This document shows, one piece after another, positions 7,486-16,500 of a DNA stretch of 22,642 bases. The notes under the pieces were generated by a model that worked only from the letters and a program-made list of their open reading frames with translations, had not been told where the DNA came from and ran no database searches. The stretch's first letter is position 1. The number at the start of each line of letters is the position of its first letter. The translations under genes and the position numbers were made by a program. The DNA comes from an uncultured Pseudomonadota bacterium (GTDB taxonomy: Bacteria; Pseudomonadota; Gammaproteobacteria; Burkholderiales; Thiobacillaceae), in assembly GCA_903918705.1 (NCBI GenBank), contig CAIXFP010000786.1:1-22642 (forward strand). The letters are read 5' to 3'.

Positions 7486-9168
7486 TCAAGAAACCGGGTA
7501 GATCCCGCCGTCGTAGGAACTGGCGAGGAAGTGGCGGGGTTGCGGGGCGTAGCTCAGGGCGGAGATGCCGGCGGCGGTGGGGCGGGAGAAGGAACGCCAT
7601 TCCCGCGCAGCCACGTCGAAGCCCGCCAGGGTGCCGGTATAGGCGCCGGTCATCAGGGTGTTGCGGTCGTCGCTGGCGCAGATGCATTTCACGGAATTGG
7701 GATGCGGCGTCGGGTACACCGCCTCCTCCTCGCCCAGCCAGATGCGCAGCTTGAGGTCGCGGCCGACGCTGGCGTAGCCGCCGGGGCCGGCCAGGCAGCA
7801 GGCGTTGGCGATCTTTTCATGGGCGCGGGGGATGAGGCGGACCAGGCCGAGGTCGTCGCTGTCGTGCCAGGCCACCGCGGTGGAGGCGCACACCGAGAAG
7901 ATGCGCGAGGTGTCCGCCACCAGGCCCTTGACGGCGTTGGCGTAGACCTTGAGGGCCGAAACCAGGTGCAATCGCTCGCCGTCCACCGCGAATACCAGCA
8001 TCTCGCCGGTATAGGTGCCGACCACGGCATGGAGTTTCCCGGCACGCAGGAAGCTGGTACCGCAGTTGAGGGGCGAGTGGTGCCGGTACAGGATTTCCCC
8101 GCTGCGGGCATTGAACAGTTGCCCGAGCTGGCCGCCGGACAACAACAGGTCGCCGGCGGAAAACAGGAAGTTGCACAGGCTGCCCAGGTGCGCGGCCGGC
8201 TGGCCGTCGCGCCAGAGGATGCCGGCGTCGCCGATGGCGTAGGGCACGTCGTCCACCACGGCCACGGCGTTGAGGCTGGGACTGGGCACGATGTCGCGCA
8301 GGTCCCAGGTGTTCGCCTCCCAGTCGTAGATGCCGTAGCTGGAGCCGAAGGTGCCGATGGCCACCCGGCCCGACCCGGCGATGGCCGCCGAGCGGGCCCA
8401 GACCAGGGCCGGGAGCTCCGCCCGGGACAATTCCACGAGCTCGCGCGGGCCGGCCACCCGCCAGACGGCGAGGCTGCGGTCGTAGCTCAGGCTGACCAGG
8501 ATGCCGCTGGCCGCGTCGTAGACGATCTTCTTGATGCCGGCCTGGTGCGCCGGCACGTAGGAAACGACGCCGTCGATGATGACGGCCAGGCGGCCCTCGT
8601 CGTCGCCGGTGAAGATGCGGCCGTCGGCGTCGATCTCCAGGGTGTCGCTGCGCACGCCGTCGAGGTCGTTGCAGCGCAGTTCCGTGCCGGTGGCCACGTC
8701 CCACTCGCGGATGGTGCCGTCCACGCTGGACGAGACCAGGCGGCTGCCGTCCCGGGTCCAGGACAGGGACAGGATGTTGCCGGTGTGGCCGCGCAGCACC
8801 TTCAGGCAATGGCCGGTTAGGTCGAAGATGCGCAGGGTCCGGTCCAGGGCGCAGGTGGCCACCATCGTGTCGTCGGGGGAGAACACCGCCATGTCCACGT
8901 CGTCCTCGTGCCCGAGCAGGACGCCCTTGAGGCGCAGGCTCGGCACTTCCCACAGGCGCGCGGAGTAGTCGCTGCTGGCCGTGGCGAGGAGCTTGCCGTC
9001 ATGGCTGAAGGCGCAATGGTTGAGCAGATGGTCGTGTACGCCGCGGGCCAGGGCGGTGCGACTGGCCGCGTCCCACAGGATCAGCTGGTTGTCGTAGCCG
9101 GCCGTGGCGACGTGGCTGCACGTCGCGGCCAGGGCGGAAATCGGTCCGTGATGTCTCATGTTGGTCAT
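7486..9168 (-). CDS. WD40 beta-propeller protein
   Basis: A 560-aa cytoplasmic protein made almost wholly of WD40-type blades; no signal peptide or fused enzymatic domain is visible. Blade ends can be read as QLILWD, ARLWEV, LRIFDL, IREWDV, LAVWRV, YGIYDW, FNARSGEILY, LVFAVDGE and LRIWLG. GH-type starts such as LLGHEDDVDMAVFSPDD and LRGHTGNILSLSWTRDG mark the strongest repeats, which lie in the N-terminal third. At about 40 residues per blade the length suggests about 14 blades, that is two seven-bladed propellers (inference). It probably acts as a binding scaffold for the peptide or the enzymes encoded after it. The start at 9168 is ambiguous with an in-frame ATG at 9159; GGGAACGGA precedes the former. 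Confidence 0.9.
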   Translation of the reverse strand: MTNMRHHGPISALAATCSHVATAGYDNQLILWDAASRTALARGVHDHLLNHCAFSHDGKLLATASSDYSARLWEVPSLRLKGVLLGHEDDVDMAVFSPDDTMVATCALDRTLRIFDLTGHCLKVLRGHTGNILSLSWTRDGSRLVSSSVDGTIREWDVATGTELRCNDLDGVRSDTLEIDADGRIFTGDDEGRLAVIIDGVVSYVPAHQAGIKKIVYDAASGILVSLSYDRSLAVWRVAGPRELVELSRAELPALVWARSAAIAGSGRVAIGTFGSSYGIYDWEANTWDLRDIVPSPSLNAVAVVDDVPYAIGDAGILWRDGQPAAHLGSLCNFLFSAGDLLLSGGQLGQLFNARSGEILYRHHSPLNCGTSFLRAGKLHAVVGTYTGEMLVFAVDGERLHLVSALKVYANAVKGLVADTSRIFSVCASTAVAWHDSDDLGLVRLIPRAHEKIANACCLAGPGGYASVGRDLKLRIWLGEEEAVYPTPHPNSVKCICASDDRNTLMTGAYTGTLAGFDVAAREWRSFSRPTAAGISALSYAPQPRHFLASSYDGGIYPVS

Positions 9169-9196
9169 TCCGTTCCCGAAAGTTGGGTGATACGAG

Positions 9197-9227
9197 CCGG
9201 ACCCCATCCCGTGGGGCGGAGGTCCGG
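9197..9227 (-). promoter_or_regulatory. Hairpin between the peptide gene and the WD40 gene
   Basis: CCGGACC (9197-9203) pairs with GGTCCGG (9221-9227), with a possible inner CCCCA/TGGGG stem as an alternative. It lies in the 76-base spacer of the operon. No T-tract follows on the minus strand, so it is not a classical terminator. Such spacer hairpins can stabilise an upstream mRNA segment or lower downstream expression; that role is inferred. Confidence 0.4.
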
Positions 9228-9244
9228 GTACTGCGGTGGCGTGG

Positions 9245-9430
9245 CTACGCCGTGGTATTGACCATCCGTCCGACATGCCCTTCAGTGTTCAGCTTCAACT
9301 GATTCTGCAGCGCCTGGGCGATACCGCTGCTTGCGGTGTTGCTGGACTGCTGAGGGGCCTGGGGTCTCGGACTGATTGCCTGAGACACCATGGCGGTGGA
9401 AGCGCGACTTGCTCCTATCGGCATCCCCAT
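9245..9430 (-). CDS. Small 61-aa peptide, candidate modification substrate
   Basis: ATG at 9430 is followed by 61 codons and a TAG. The peptide starts MGMPIGASRASTAMVSQAIS, has a Pro/Gln/Ser/Asn-rich middle (RPQAPQQSSNTASSG), then an amphipathic-looking IAQALQNQLKL and a C-terminal NTEGHVGRMVNTTA. There is no Cys, no signal peptide and no membrane segment. The ribosome binding site GAGGAGAG just upstream is the best in the region, which argues strongly that it is translated. Position as first gene before WD40, flavoprotein, SUMF1-fold and ATP-grasp genes is typical of RiPP precursors; the Thr/Ser/Asn/Glu/His-bearing tail would be the core. As an alternative, the tail V-G-x-x-V-N-T-x-A recalls, from memory, the end of small YjfB-like proteins. 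I do not recognise the family with confidence. Confidence 0.6.
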   Translation of the reverse strand: MGMPIGASRASTAMVSQAISPRPQAPQQSSNTASSGIAQALQNQLKLNTEGHVGRMVNTTA

Positions 9431-9434
9431 ATCA

Positions 9435-9442
9435 CTCTCCTC
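9435..9442 (-). promoter_or_regulatory. Strong ribosome binding site for the 61-aa peptide
   Basis: On the minus strand this reads GAGGAGAG, ending four bases before ATG 9430. It is close to a perfect anti-Shine-Dalgarno match, and it decides the start of the small gene over longer in-frame extensions that reach to 9592. Confidence 0.75.
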
Positions 9443-9458
9443 GGTTACGATGGCAAAA

Positions 9459-9518
9459 AACCACCCGCGCTCGAGACCGCTCAGGCCAGGCTGGTGCGAC
9501 CTACGACCACTGGTGGTT
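9459..9518 (-). promoter_or_regulatory. Possible structured leader or attenuator upstream of the peptide gene
   Basis: On the minus strand AACCACC (9518-9512) can pair with GGTGGTT (9465-9459), which runs directly into a six-T tract. The same upstream arm can fold locally as ACCACCAGTGGT. Mutually exclusive folds with a T-tract about 25 bases before the start codon would suit an attenuator. This is read by eye and is weak. Confidence 0.25.
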
Positions 9519-10497
9519 GCAGTGGCGGGAAACCGGGTGCGTACGGCCTTACCCCGGCAACCTGGAACTGCGTCAGAGGCCGCAAACAGCACGGCCGCAC
9601 CTGCCTAAGCAGGAACTGGGCCAGCAGCCACTTAAATCGTTGTGCCTACCGCTTCCATGTCAGCCTGATGTTAGGTGCCGTGGAAGGATGTGGATGGGAG
9701 ATGAGAGGCCCACACGCGTGGGCCTGCCGCAATGCCACGGTAGCGCGGCTCTTGTCCGCCTTCGCGTCAGGCCTGTGGTTACCAGAGCATATGGAAAGCA
9801 CGTCCAGGAAGCTGCCAGCCACAGAATCCTGGAATGATGTGGCACGGCACCGCGTGGCCCGTTACCCAGGTCAGGCTTGCAGTGCAGTTGGCGAGGATTC
9901 CTGGTGGCAAGAATTGCCGCCCCTGCAATGGGGGTCTACGTTTCTTGCGGGGTTGCCATCGCGACGGCCGGGATCCACGGCACGGGCATGCCAGGCAAAT
10001 CTTCGTTGCGGGGGTCGCCTGGCGCCGGGTGGATGTTCGGGGGGCGCTGATATGTAGTCGACCCGCTCGCGTTTCGTAAGCGCCGCCGCGCGCGCATACG
10101 GCGCTTGATCTCGCGTGCTGTACTACTGGTTGGCGGCTTAACGCCACGCTAGAAAAGTAGCGCGTCCTGCCACCTGTGATGGTGGAGCCCCTCCATAGCC
10201 TGGTACAGGTACATCATCACGCCATCATCGGCAATGTTGTCGCAGATATTTCCATGACTGCTCCAGTTGTTCCGGTCGGAGCGAAAGTGGCAGGGGGCGC
10301 ACCCGCTGAAATAAACAGCTTTATTGCGTGATCGCGCCTCCCATGATTGGCGACATTGACTGGCTGAGGGCAGGTTGACGCTGTGAGGCACGGAATCGTT
10401 GCGACAGGATGTCCGGCCCATGCTGAGGGAAAACCGGCCAGGCACTCGCCGACTGTCTGCAACATGAAAGTCCTGGACAGGAATCCTGGTATCGAAA
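9519..10497. other. Gene-poor kilobase, no convincing coding sequence
   Basis: Open frames exist on both strands but their translations are rich in Arg/Pro/Gly/Cys and show no recognisable motif. The least bad is a minus-strand frame at 10149-10445 that includes a C-A-P-C-H (CxxCH haem-like) sequence; it is only 98 codons and I cannot place it. The 5' part should contain the promoter of the 61-aa peptide gene. The segment may be decayed DNA or hold an untranslated RNA. Confidence 0.5.
9706..9725. repeat. Perfect 8-bp inverted repeat with a tetraloop
   Basis: AGGCCCAC (9706-9713), loop ACGC, then GTGGGCCT (9718-9725). No T-tract on either side, so a simple intrinsic terminator is unlikely. 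It lies within the gene-poor stretch upstream of the peptide operon. Confidence 0.5.
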
Positions 10498-11112
10498 TCA
10501 CTCCCCGCCGATGCGGTTCAAGGTTTCCACCGCGTCCACCAGTTCACTCGCCACGTCCTCCAGGCGGCGGCTCTGGCCGCGCGCGCTGTCGCGCAAGCGT
10601 TGCTGGGCGCTCTCCCGGCCGATGCGGTGGCGTTCCATCAGCACGCCGATGGCGATACTGGCGACGCGGGAGCCGGCCAAGGCCTGTTCCATTTGCGCGC
10701 CATTGCGGCGCAAGGTGCGCAGGTCACGCACCCGCGCCAGGGCGACCTCCACGGCCGGCGCCAACTGGGCTGGGTCGAGCGGCTTCACCAGATAGCCCAG
10801 GCCCCCCTCGCGCACCGCCTCGGCCACCGTGGCCTCGTCGCTGTAGGCGGAGAGAAACAGCGCTCCCAGGTCGTGCCGCTCGCGCAACCGCCGCGCCAGT
10901 TCGATGCCGGAGAGCCCCGGCATGCGGATGTCCAGAATCGCCAGATCGAACTGGCTATTCCCGCAGGCGGTCAGCGCGGCTTCGCCCGAGTCCACCGCCA
11001 CCACTTGATAGCCGACGGCGCGCAGGCACTGGTCCAGAGTCGCCAGTATCAGACGATCATCATCGGCCAGCAGCAGGCGCGCGCGGGATGGGTTCGTGGG
11101 ACTGGCGGTCAT
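10498..11112 (-). CDS. Response regulator with ANTAR RNA-binding output domain
   Basis: A 204-aa AmiR/NasT-type protein. The receiver domain (about 10-125) has the acidic pair in LLLADDDRL, the phospho-acceptor Asp61 in LAILDIRMPG, Ser88 in LFLSAYSD and Lys110 in YLVKPLD, so it is complete. The C-terminal part (about 140-200) is an ANTAR three-helix domain: SRVASIAIGVLMERHRIGRESAQQRLRDSARGQSRRLEDVASELVDAVE. Known ANTAR regulators bind paired hairpins in leader RNAs and prevent termination once phosphorylated. It is divergent from the large sensor genes starting at 11421, so these are its likely partners. No ANTAR target RNA was identified in the window. Confidence 0.93.
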   Translation of the reverse strand: MTASPTNPSRARLLLADDDRLILATLDQCLRAVGYQVVAVDSGEAALTACGNSQFDLAILDIRMPGLSGIELARRLRERHDLGALFLSAYSDEATVAEAVREGGLGYLVKPLDPAQLAPAVEVALARVRDLRTLRRNGAQMEQALAGSRVASIAIGVLMERHRIGRESAQQRLRDSARGQSRRLEDVASELVDAVETLNRIGGE

Positions 11113-11420
11113 GGTGGTGTCCTTTTGTGATCGTGGCGCGGATTCTGGCAGAATGCCGCAACGGATAGCGGAGACGCCCTAGCATGAGGAGTCATCGGCA
11201 AGGACGCTCTCGTTCCATATCTATCGTCGTATAACGACATCGTGCCTCAAGTTTTTCAGCGGCCAGCCGATAGGCGGCACCAGGGCGATCCCCGACCCCG
11301 GTCGTCCATTTGACCGGCCCTTTCCTGGCCGGCCACGCAATTCCCCCGAGGCCTCGCCCCCGTCTCATCGCTTTACCCCGGCCCGCCGACTCGATACCCG
11401 GCGGCTAGTGTAGAGGGACC
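11113..11420. promoter_or_regulatory. Divergent intergenic region with a small palindrome
   Basis: About 308 bases separate the ANTAR regulator from the sensor operon and no gene fits inside. GTCGT (11226-11230) and ACGAC (11234-11238) form a 13-base inverted repeat around ATA; the overlapping TATAAC could be a -10 element, but no convincing -35 was found. A good GAGGG ribosome binding site precedes the ATG at 11421. Operator or promoter function is inferred only. Confidence 0.35.
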
Positions 11421-13574
11421 ATGACCGATACGACCCCGCCAGCGGCGCAGCATCCCCTGTACCGCCGCATCCTTGTGCTGTTCCTGCCTTTGGCCCTGCT
11501 GGTGCTGGGCGGGACGTGGTTCCTCGTCGCCGCGGAGCAGCGCCGCCAGGAAACCAGGCTGTTGGCCGACGAGGCGCTGCAGGTCCGTCTCGGCCAGGGC
11601 GTCCTCTCCTACCGTCTGCGCCAGGTAACCGGCGATGTCCTGATCCTGGCCCGGATGCGCTCCCTGGTCGACACCCTGGAACACCCGGATGCCGCGAACC
11701 GGGCGCGACTGGCGGAGGACTTCGTCGCCTTTGCCGACGCCAAACAGGCCTACCTCCAGGTGCGTTGGCTGGACGAAACCGGCAAGGAAAGGGTGCGGGT
11801 CGACTACGCCAAGGGACGGGCGCGAGTCATTCCGGAAGCAGACCTCCAGGACAAGTCGAAGCGCTATTACTTCCGCGAAGCCGCTACGTTGAACCGAAGC
11901 CAGTTGTTCGTCTCGCCACTGGACCTGAATGTGGAGCATGACCAGGTCGAAGTTCCCTACAAACCCACGCTGCGGGTCGCTACACCGGTATTCAATGGCC
12001 AGGGCGGCAGGCGCGGCATCGTCCTGCTCAATTATTCCGGCGCCCATTTGCTCGACCGTTATCGCGCGGTCACCCAGGCCGCGGCCGACCACATCATGCT
12101 GCTCGACCGCGACGGCTACTGGCTGGCGGCGCCGAACCCGGCGGATGAGTGGGGCTTCATGTTCGCCAGGAAGGACAGCTTCGCCAGCCGCCACCCACAA
12201 GCCTGGCGCCGCATCCAGGCCGGTGAGGCCGGCCAGTTCCGCGCCGCCGACGGCCTCTGGAGTTTCACCACCGTGCATCCGCTGGAGGATGCTGAAGGCG
12301 GCGCCGGCGGGACGCAGCCCCATGTCTGGAAAGTGGTGTCCCATCTGCCGCCTTCGCGCCTGGCGGTGCGCGCTGACTTTCTCGGCCAGACCCTGTTGGC
12401 CAGCGGCCTGATCCTGGTACTGCTGGGCCTCGGCGCCTTCCGGCTGGCGCGCGCCTGGCGGTGGGAACACGAGGCCGCGGAGTCTCTGCGACGACTCAAC
12501 GCGCAACTCCAGGGCGAGGTGGCGGAGCGCGCCCAGGCCGAGCAGGTGGCGCGCGGCAAGGAAGCCTATTTCGCCGCCCTGATCAATACCGCGCCGGACG
12601 CCATCCTGGTCATCGACGCCCGTGGCCGGGTGGAGTTGTGCAATCCGGAAGTGGAGCGTTTGTTCGGCTACCCCGCCGGAGAACTGGTCGGCCACAACGT
12701 CAGCCGGATCATGGCCAGCCCCGAGCGCGAAGCCCACGACGGTTATCTCGCGCGTTACCTTGCCCATGGCGAGCCCCACGTCATCGGCAGCGGCCGCGAC
12801 GTCCAGGCGCGGCGCAAGGACGGCAGCCTGGTGGCGATCCACCTGCGGGTCGGCGAACAGCGCCTGGACGACGGAAGCCGCCGCTATATCGGCTTCATGC
12901 GCGACGTTTCCGAGCGACTGCGCGCGGAAGCCGAACTGGAACGCCACCGCCAGCACCTGGAAGAACTGGTGGCGGCGCGCACCGGCGCACTTCAGGAAGC
13001 GGAGCAGCGCATCCGGCTGATGCTGGAATCCAGCGCCGATGGCATCTACGGCTGCGATGTCGCAGGCCGTTTCACCTTCGCCAATCCCGCTGCGTGCAGG
13101 ATGCTGGGCTACGCCGTGGACGAACTGGTGGGCCGCGAGGTCCACGCGCTGATCCATCACAGCCATCCCGATGGCCACACCTACCCGGTGGAAACCTGCA
13201 CGGTGCATGCCGACCTGCGCGCGGGCCGGCCGGTCCGGGTAGTCCATGATGTGTACTGGCGCGGCGACGGCCAACCGCTCCACGTCGCCCTGGCCAGCCA
13301 GCCGATGTGGCGCGACGGCGCCATCATCGGCGCAGTGGTGAACTTCAGCGACATCCATGAGCGGATCGAAGCGGAGGCGGCGTTGCGGCGCCAGGCCGAG
13401 GCATTGCGGGTGCAAAACGAATCCCTGGAAAAGTTCAACCAGATCATGATTGGCCGCGAGTTGGACATGATCCGGCTCAAGGGCCAGGTCAACGAACTGG
13501 CCCGGCGACTCGGCGAAGCCGAGCCCCATGACCTGCGTTTTGTCGAAGGCGCCGCATCGGGAGAGGAACCATGA
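11421..13574 (+). CDS. Membrane sensor, dCache-PAS-PAS, without a kinase domain
   Basis: A 717-aa protein. Membrane segments lie at about 17-37 and 325-343; between them is a periplasmic dCache-like domain (QVRWLDETGKERVRVD; YYFREAATLNRSQLFVSP). A short linker leads to PAS1 (about 380-490, DAILVIDARGRVELCNPEVERLFGY), a coiled coil, and PAS2 (about 530-650). The C-terminus is a helix, EKFNQIMIGRELDMIRLKGQVNEL, resembling the end piece seen on other PAS proteins that lack HisKA/HATPase. No H-box or ATP-binding boxes are present. Its TGA overlaps the ATG of the hybrid kinase (ATGA), so the two are translationally coupled and probably form a split sensor-kinase complex. Confidence 0.9.
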   Translation: MTDTTPPAAQHPLYRRILVLFLPLALLVLGGTWFLVAAEQRRQETRLLADEALQVRLGQGVLSYRLRQVTGDVLILARMRSLVDTLEHPDAANRARLAEDFVAFADAKQAYLQVRWLDETGKERVRVDYAKGRARVIPEADLQDKSKRYYFREAATLNRSQLFVSPLDLNVEHDQVEVPYKPTLRVATPVFNGQGGRRGIVLLNYSGAHLLDRYRAVTQAAADHIMLLDRDGYWLAAPNPADEWGFMFARKDSFASRHPQAWRRIQAGEAGQFRAADGLWSFTTVHPLEDAEGGAGGTQPHVWKVVSHLPPSRLAVRADFLGQTLLASGLILVLLGLGAFRLARAWRWEHEAAESLRRLNAQLQGEVAERAQAEQVARGKEAYFAALINTAPDAILVIDARGRVELCNPEVERLFGYPAGELVGHNVSRIMASPEREAHDGYLARYLAHGEPHVIGSGRDVQARRKDGSLVAIHLRVGEQRLDDGSRRYIGFMRDVSERLRAEAELERHRQHLEELVAARTGALQEAEQRIRLMLESSADGIYGCDVAGRFTFANPAACRMLGYAVDELVGREVHALIHHSHPDGHTYPVETCTVHADLRAGRPVRVVHDVYWRGDGQPLHVALASQPMWRDGAIIGAVVNFSDIHERIEAEAALRRQAEALRVQNESLEKFNQIMIGRELDMIRLKGQVNELARRLGEAEPHDLRFVEGAASGEEP

Positions 13575-16500
13575 AACCTAAACTCGGCGCCTGGGACAGC
13601 GATACCCTGTACCGCTGCACGCTGAATGCCCTGACCGAATCGGTCCTGGTCTTCTCGCCCGGGGGTCGGGTGATCGCCTGCAATGCCGCCGCCGAAGATT
13701 TCCTCGGCCTCACCCTGAGCCGGATGCGGGCCTTCGGCCTCGGCGACTGGCAGTTGCTGCGCGGGGACGGCACACCCTGCCCCCTGGAGGACTTGCCGGT
13801 GGCGCGCACCCTGCGCACCCTGACGCCCCAGCGCGGGAAACTGATCGGCTATCGGTCTCCGACCGGCGAGCTGTACTGGACTCTGGCCAACTGCGAGCCG
13901 GTGCTCGACGATGACGGGCATCTCAGCGCGGTGGTGCTATCGGTCACCGACATCAGCCAACGCATCGTGGCCGAGCACGAGATGCAACGCTACAACCGCA
14001 CCCTGCGCGCCCTGAGCGCCAGCGACCTGGCCCTGCTGCATGCCGTCGATGCGGCCAGTTACATGGCGGAAGTCTGCCGCGTCGTGGTGGATCACTGCGG
14101 CCACGCCATGGCCTGGATCGGAATCGCCGAGGACGACGCCGAGCAATCGGTGCGCCCGGTGGCCCATGCCGGCCACGAAGCGGGTTATCTGGCGACGCTG
14201 CGCCTCACCTGGGCCGACCGCGAGCGCGGGCGCGGCCCCACCGGCCGCGCCATCCGCACCGGACAGGTGGCGGTCTGCCACCACATGACCAGCGATCCCG
14301 CCCTCACACCCTGGCGCGCGGAAGCCTTGCAGCGCGGCTATGCGGCGTCCATTGCCCTGCCTCTGCTGGCCGAGGGCCGCGCGTTCGGCGCCCTCACCAT
14401 CTATTCCTACCAGCCGGATCCCTTCGTCGAGGCGGAAGTGCAGGTGTTGCGCGATCTGGCCGACGGCATCGCCCACGGCATCGGTGTCCTGCGCATCCGC
14501 GCCGAACACGCGCGCCAGGAGGCGGCCCTGCGCGCCAGCGAGGAACGCTATCGCCTGCTGGTGGAACAATGGGTGGACGGCATCTTCGTGGCCGATGCCC
14601 AGGGCTGTTACGAAGACGTCAATCCGGCCGGGGCGGCGATGCTGGGCTATACCCCCGAGGAAGTCATCGGTCGCCACATCGGCGACATCCTGGTGCCCGA
14701 AGAGATTCCCCGCATCGCGCCGGAAGTGGCCCGCTTCGCCGGCGGCGCGGTGGCCACCAGCGAATGGCGTTTCCAGCGCAAGGACGGCTCCACGTTTCTT
14801 GGCGAGGTGGTCGGCCGGCAAATGCCGGATGGCCGATTGCAGGCCGTGCTGCGCGACGTGACTGCGCGCCGCGAGGCCGAGCGGGCGCTGCGCCAGGCGC
14901 AACTGGCGGCCCTGAACCTGGCCCAGGACGCCATCGCCGCGCGCGCCCGGATGGAGCAGGCCAACCTCCAACTGGAAAGCGAAATCGCCGAGCGTGTATC
15001 CACGCAACGGGAACTGGAGCGCGCCCGCGCCGCCGCCGACGCCGCCAATCAGGCCAAGAGCGATTTCCTCGCCAACATGAGCCACGAGATTCGCACCCCG
15101 CTCAATGCCGTGCTCGGCCTGGCCCAGGTCGGACAACGCGACAACCGCGGCCGGCAATCCCAGGAAACTTTCAACCGCATCCTTCACTCCGGACAACTGC
15201 TGCTCTCCCTGATCAACGACATCCTGGATTTCTCCAAGATCGAAGCCGGCAAGATGGCCCTGGAAAACACGCCCTTCGACCTCGGCGAGGCGATCGACCG
15301 CGCGGTGGACGTCAACAGCGCCCGCGCCTACGCCAGGCAGCTCGCCTTCGAAGTGCGGGAAAGCCCCGACCTGCCGCGCCGCTGCGTCGGCGACGCCCTG
15401 CGCCTGTCCCAGATTTTGGTCAATCTGCTCTCCAACGCGATCAAGTTCACGGAGCGCGGCCAGGTCGTCCTGGCCGCCGCCTGGGAAGCCGGAGAACTGG
15501 TGTTGCGGGTCGAGGACAGCGGCATCGGCATGACCCCGGAACAGACCGCTCGCCTGTTCACCGCCTTCGAGCAGGCCGACGGCTCCACCACCCGCCGCTT
15601 CGGCGGCACCGGGCTGGGGCTCACCATCAGCAAGCGTCTGAGCGAGCTGATGGGCGGCACGATACGGGTGGAAAGCCAGGCGGGCGCGGGCAGCCGCTTC
15701 GAATTGCGCCTGCCGCTGCCCGTGGCCGCCGCCGCGAGCCCGGCGCCCCCCGCTGCCCATATCGTCCTGGCCGGCCTCGACGCCACGGAATGCGGCCAAC
15801 TGCGCACGGCGCTGGACTCGCGCGGTGCCACGGCCACCTGTCTGGCCAGCGCAAACGGTTACACGCCGGCGGCGGGGGAACTCTTGCTGGTGCCGGAAGG
15901 CGATCTGCTCGACCCCGCCCGCCAGGCCGAATTGCGCGCCCGCGCCGAGGCAGGCCAGCGGGTCGCGGTGGCGCATACACCGGGCAGCAGCGAAAGCGCC
16001 AGCGTGATCCTGCCGGCGGGGGTGGGCCGGATCGACCGCCCCCTGCGTCCACGCCACCTGCTCACCGCGCTGGCGCAACCCCACGACCGGGTACCGGCGC
16101 CGGAGCACGGGCCGCGCCTGGCCGGTTACTGCATCCTCGCCGCCGAGGACAACGAGGTGAACCGCCTGGTTCTGGCACAAATGCTGGAAGGCGAAGGCGC
16201 CACCCTGGAGTGCGTGGAAGACGGCCTCCAGGCGCTGGAAAGGGTGCGCCGCGACGGCGCCGCCGCCTGGGACATCGTGTTGATGGACATCCAGATGCCG
16301 GTCATGGACGGCCACGAAGCCACCCGCCTGATCCACGAACTTGCCCCCGATCTGCCTGTCGTCGGCCTCACCGCCCATGCCCTCGCCGAAGAACGCGAGC
16401 GTTGCCTGGCCTCCGGGATGGTGGCCCATGTCAGCAAACCGGTAGACCTGGGCGACCTGGTGGCGGCGGTCCGGCGCGAGGCGAGGCCAGCGCACCCCGC

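Noticed and set aside
9236..10057. Long plus-strand open frame across the gene-poor region
   Set aside because: It overlaps the peptide gene antisense, has no ribosome binding site, and translates to Arg/Cys/Gly/Trp-rich sequence without motifs.
10149..10445. Minus-strand 98-aa frame with a CAPCH cytochrome-like motif
   Set aside because: One CxxCH alone is weak, there is no signal peptide or good start, and composition is irregular. It is kept only as a remark on the gene-poor stretch.
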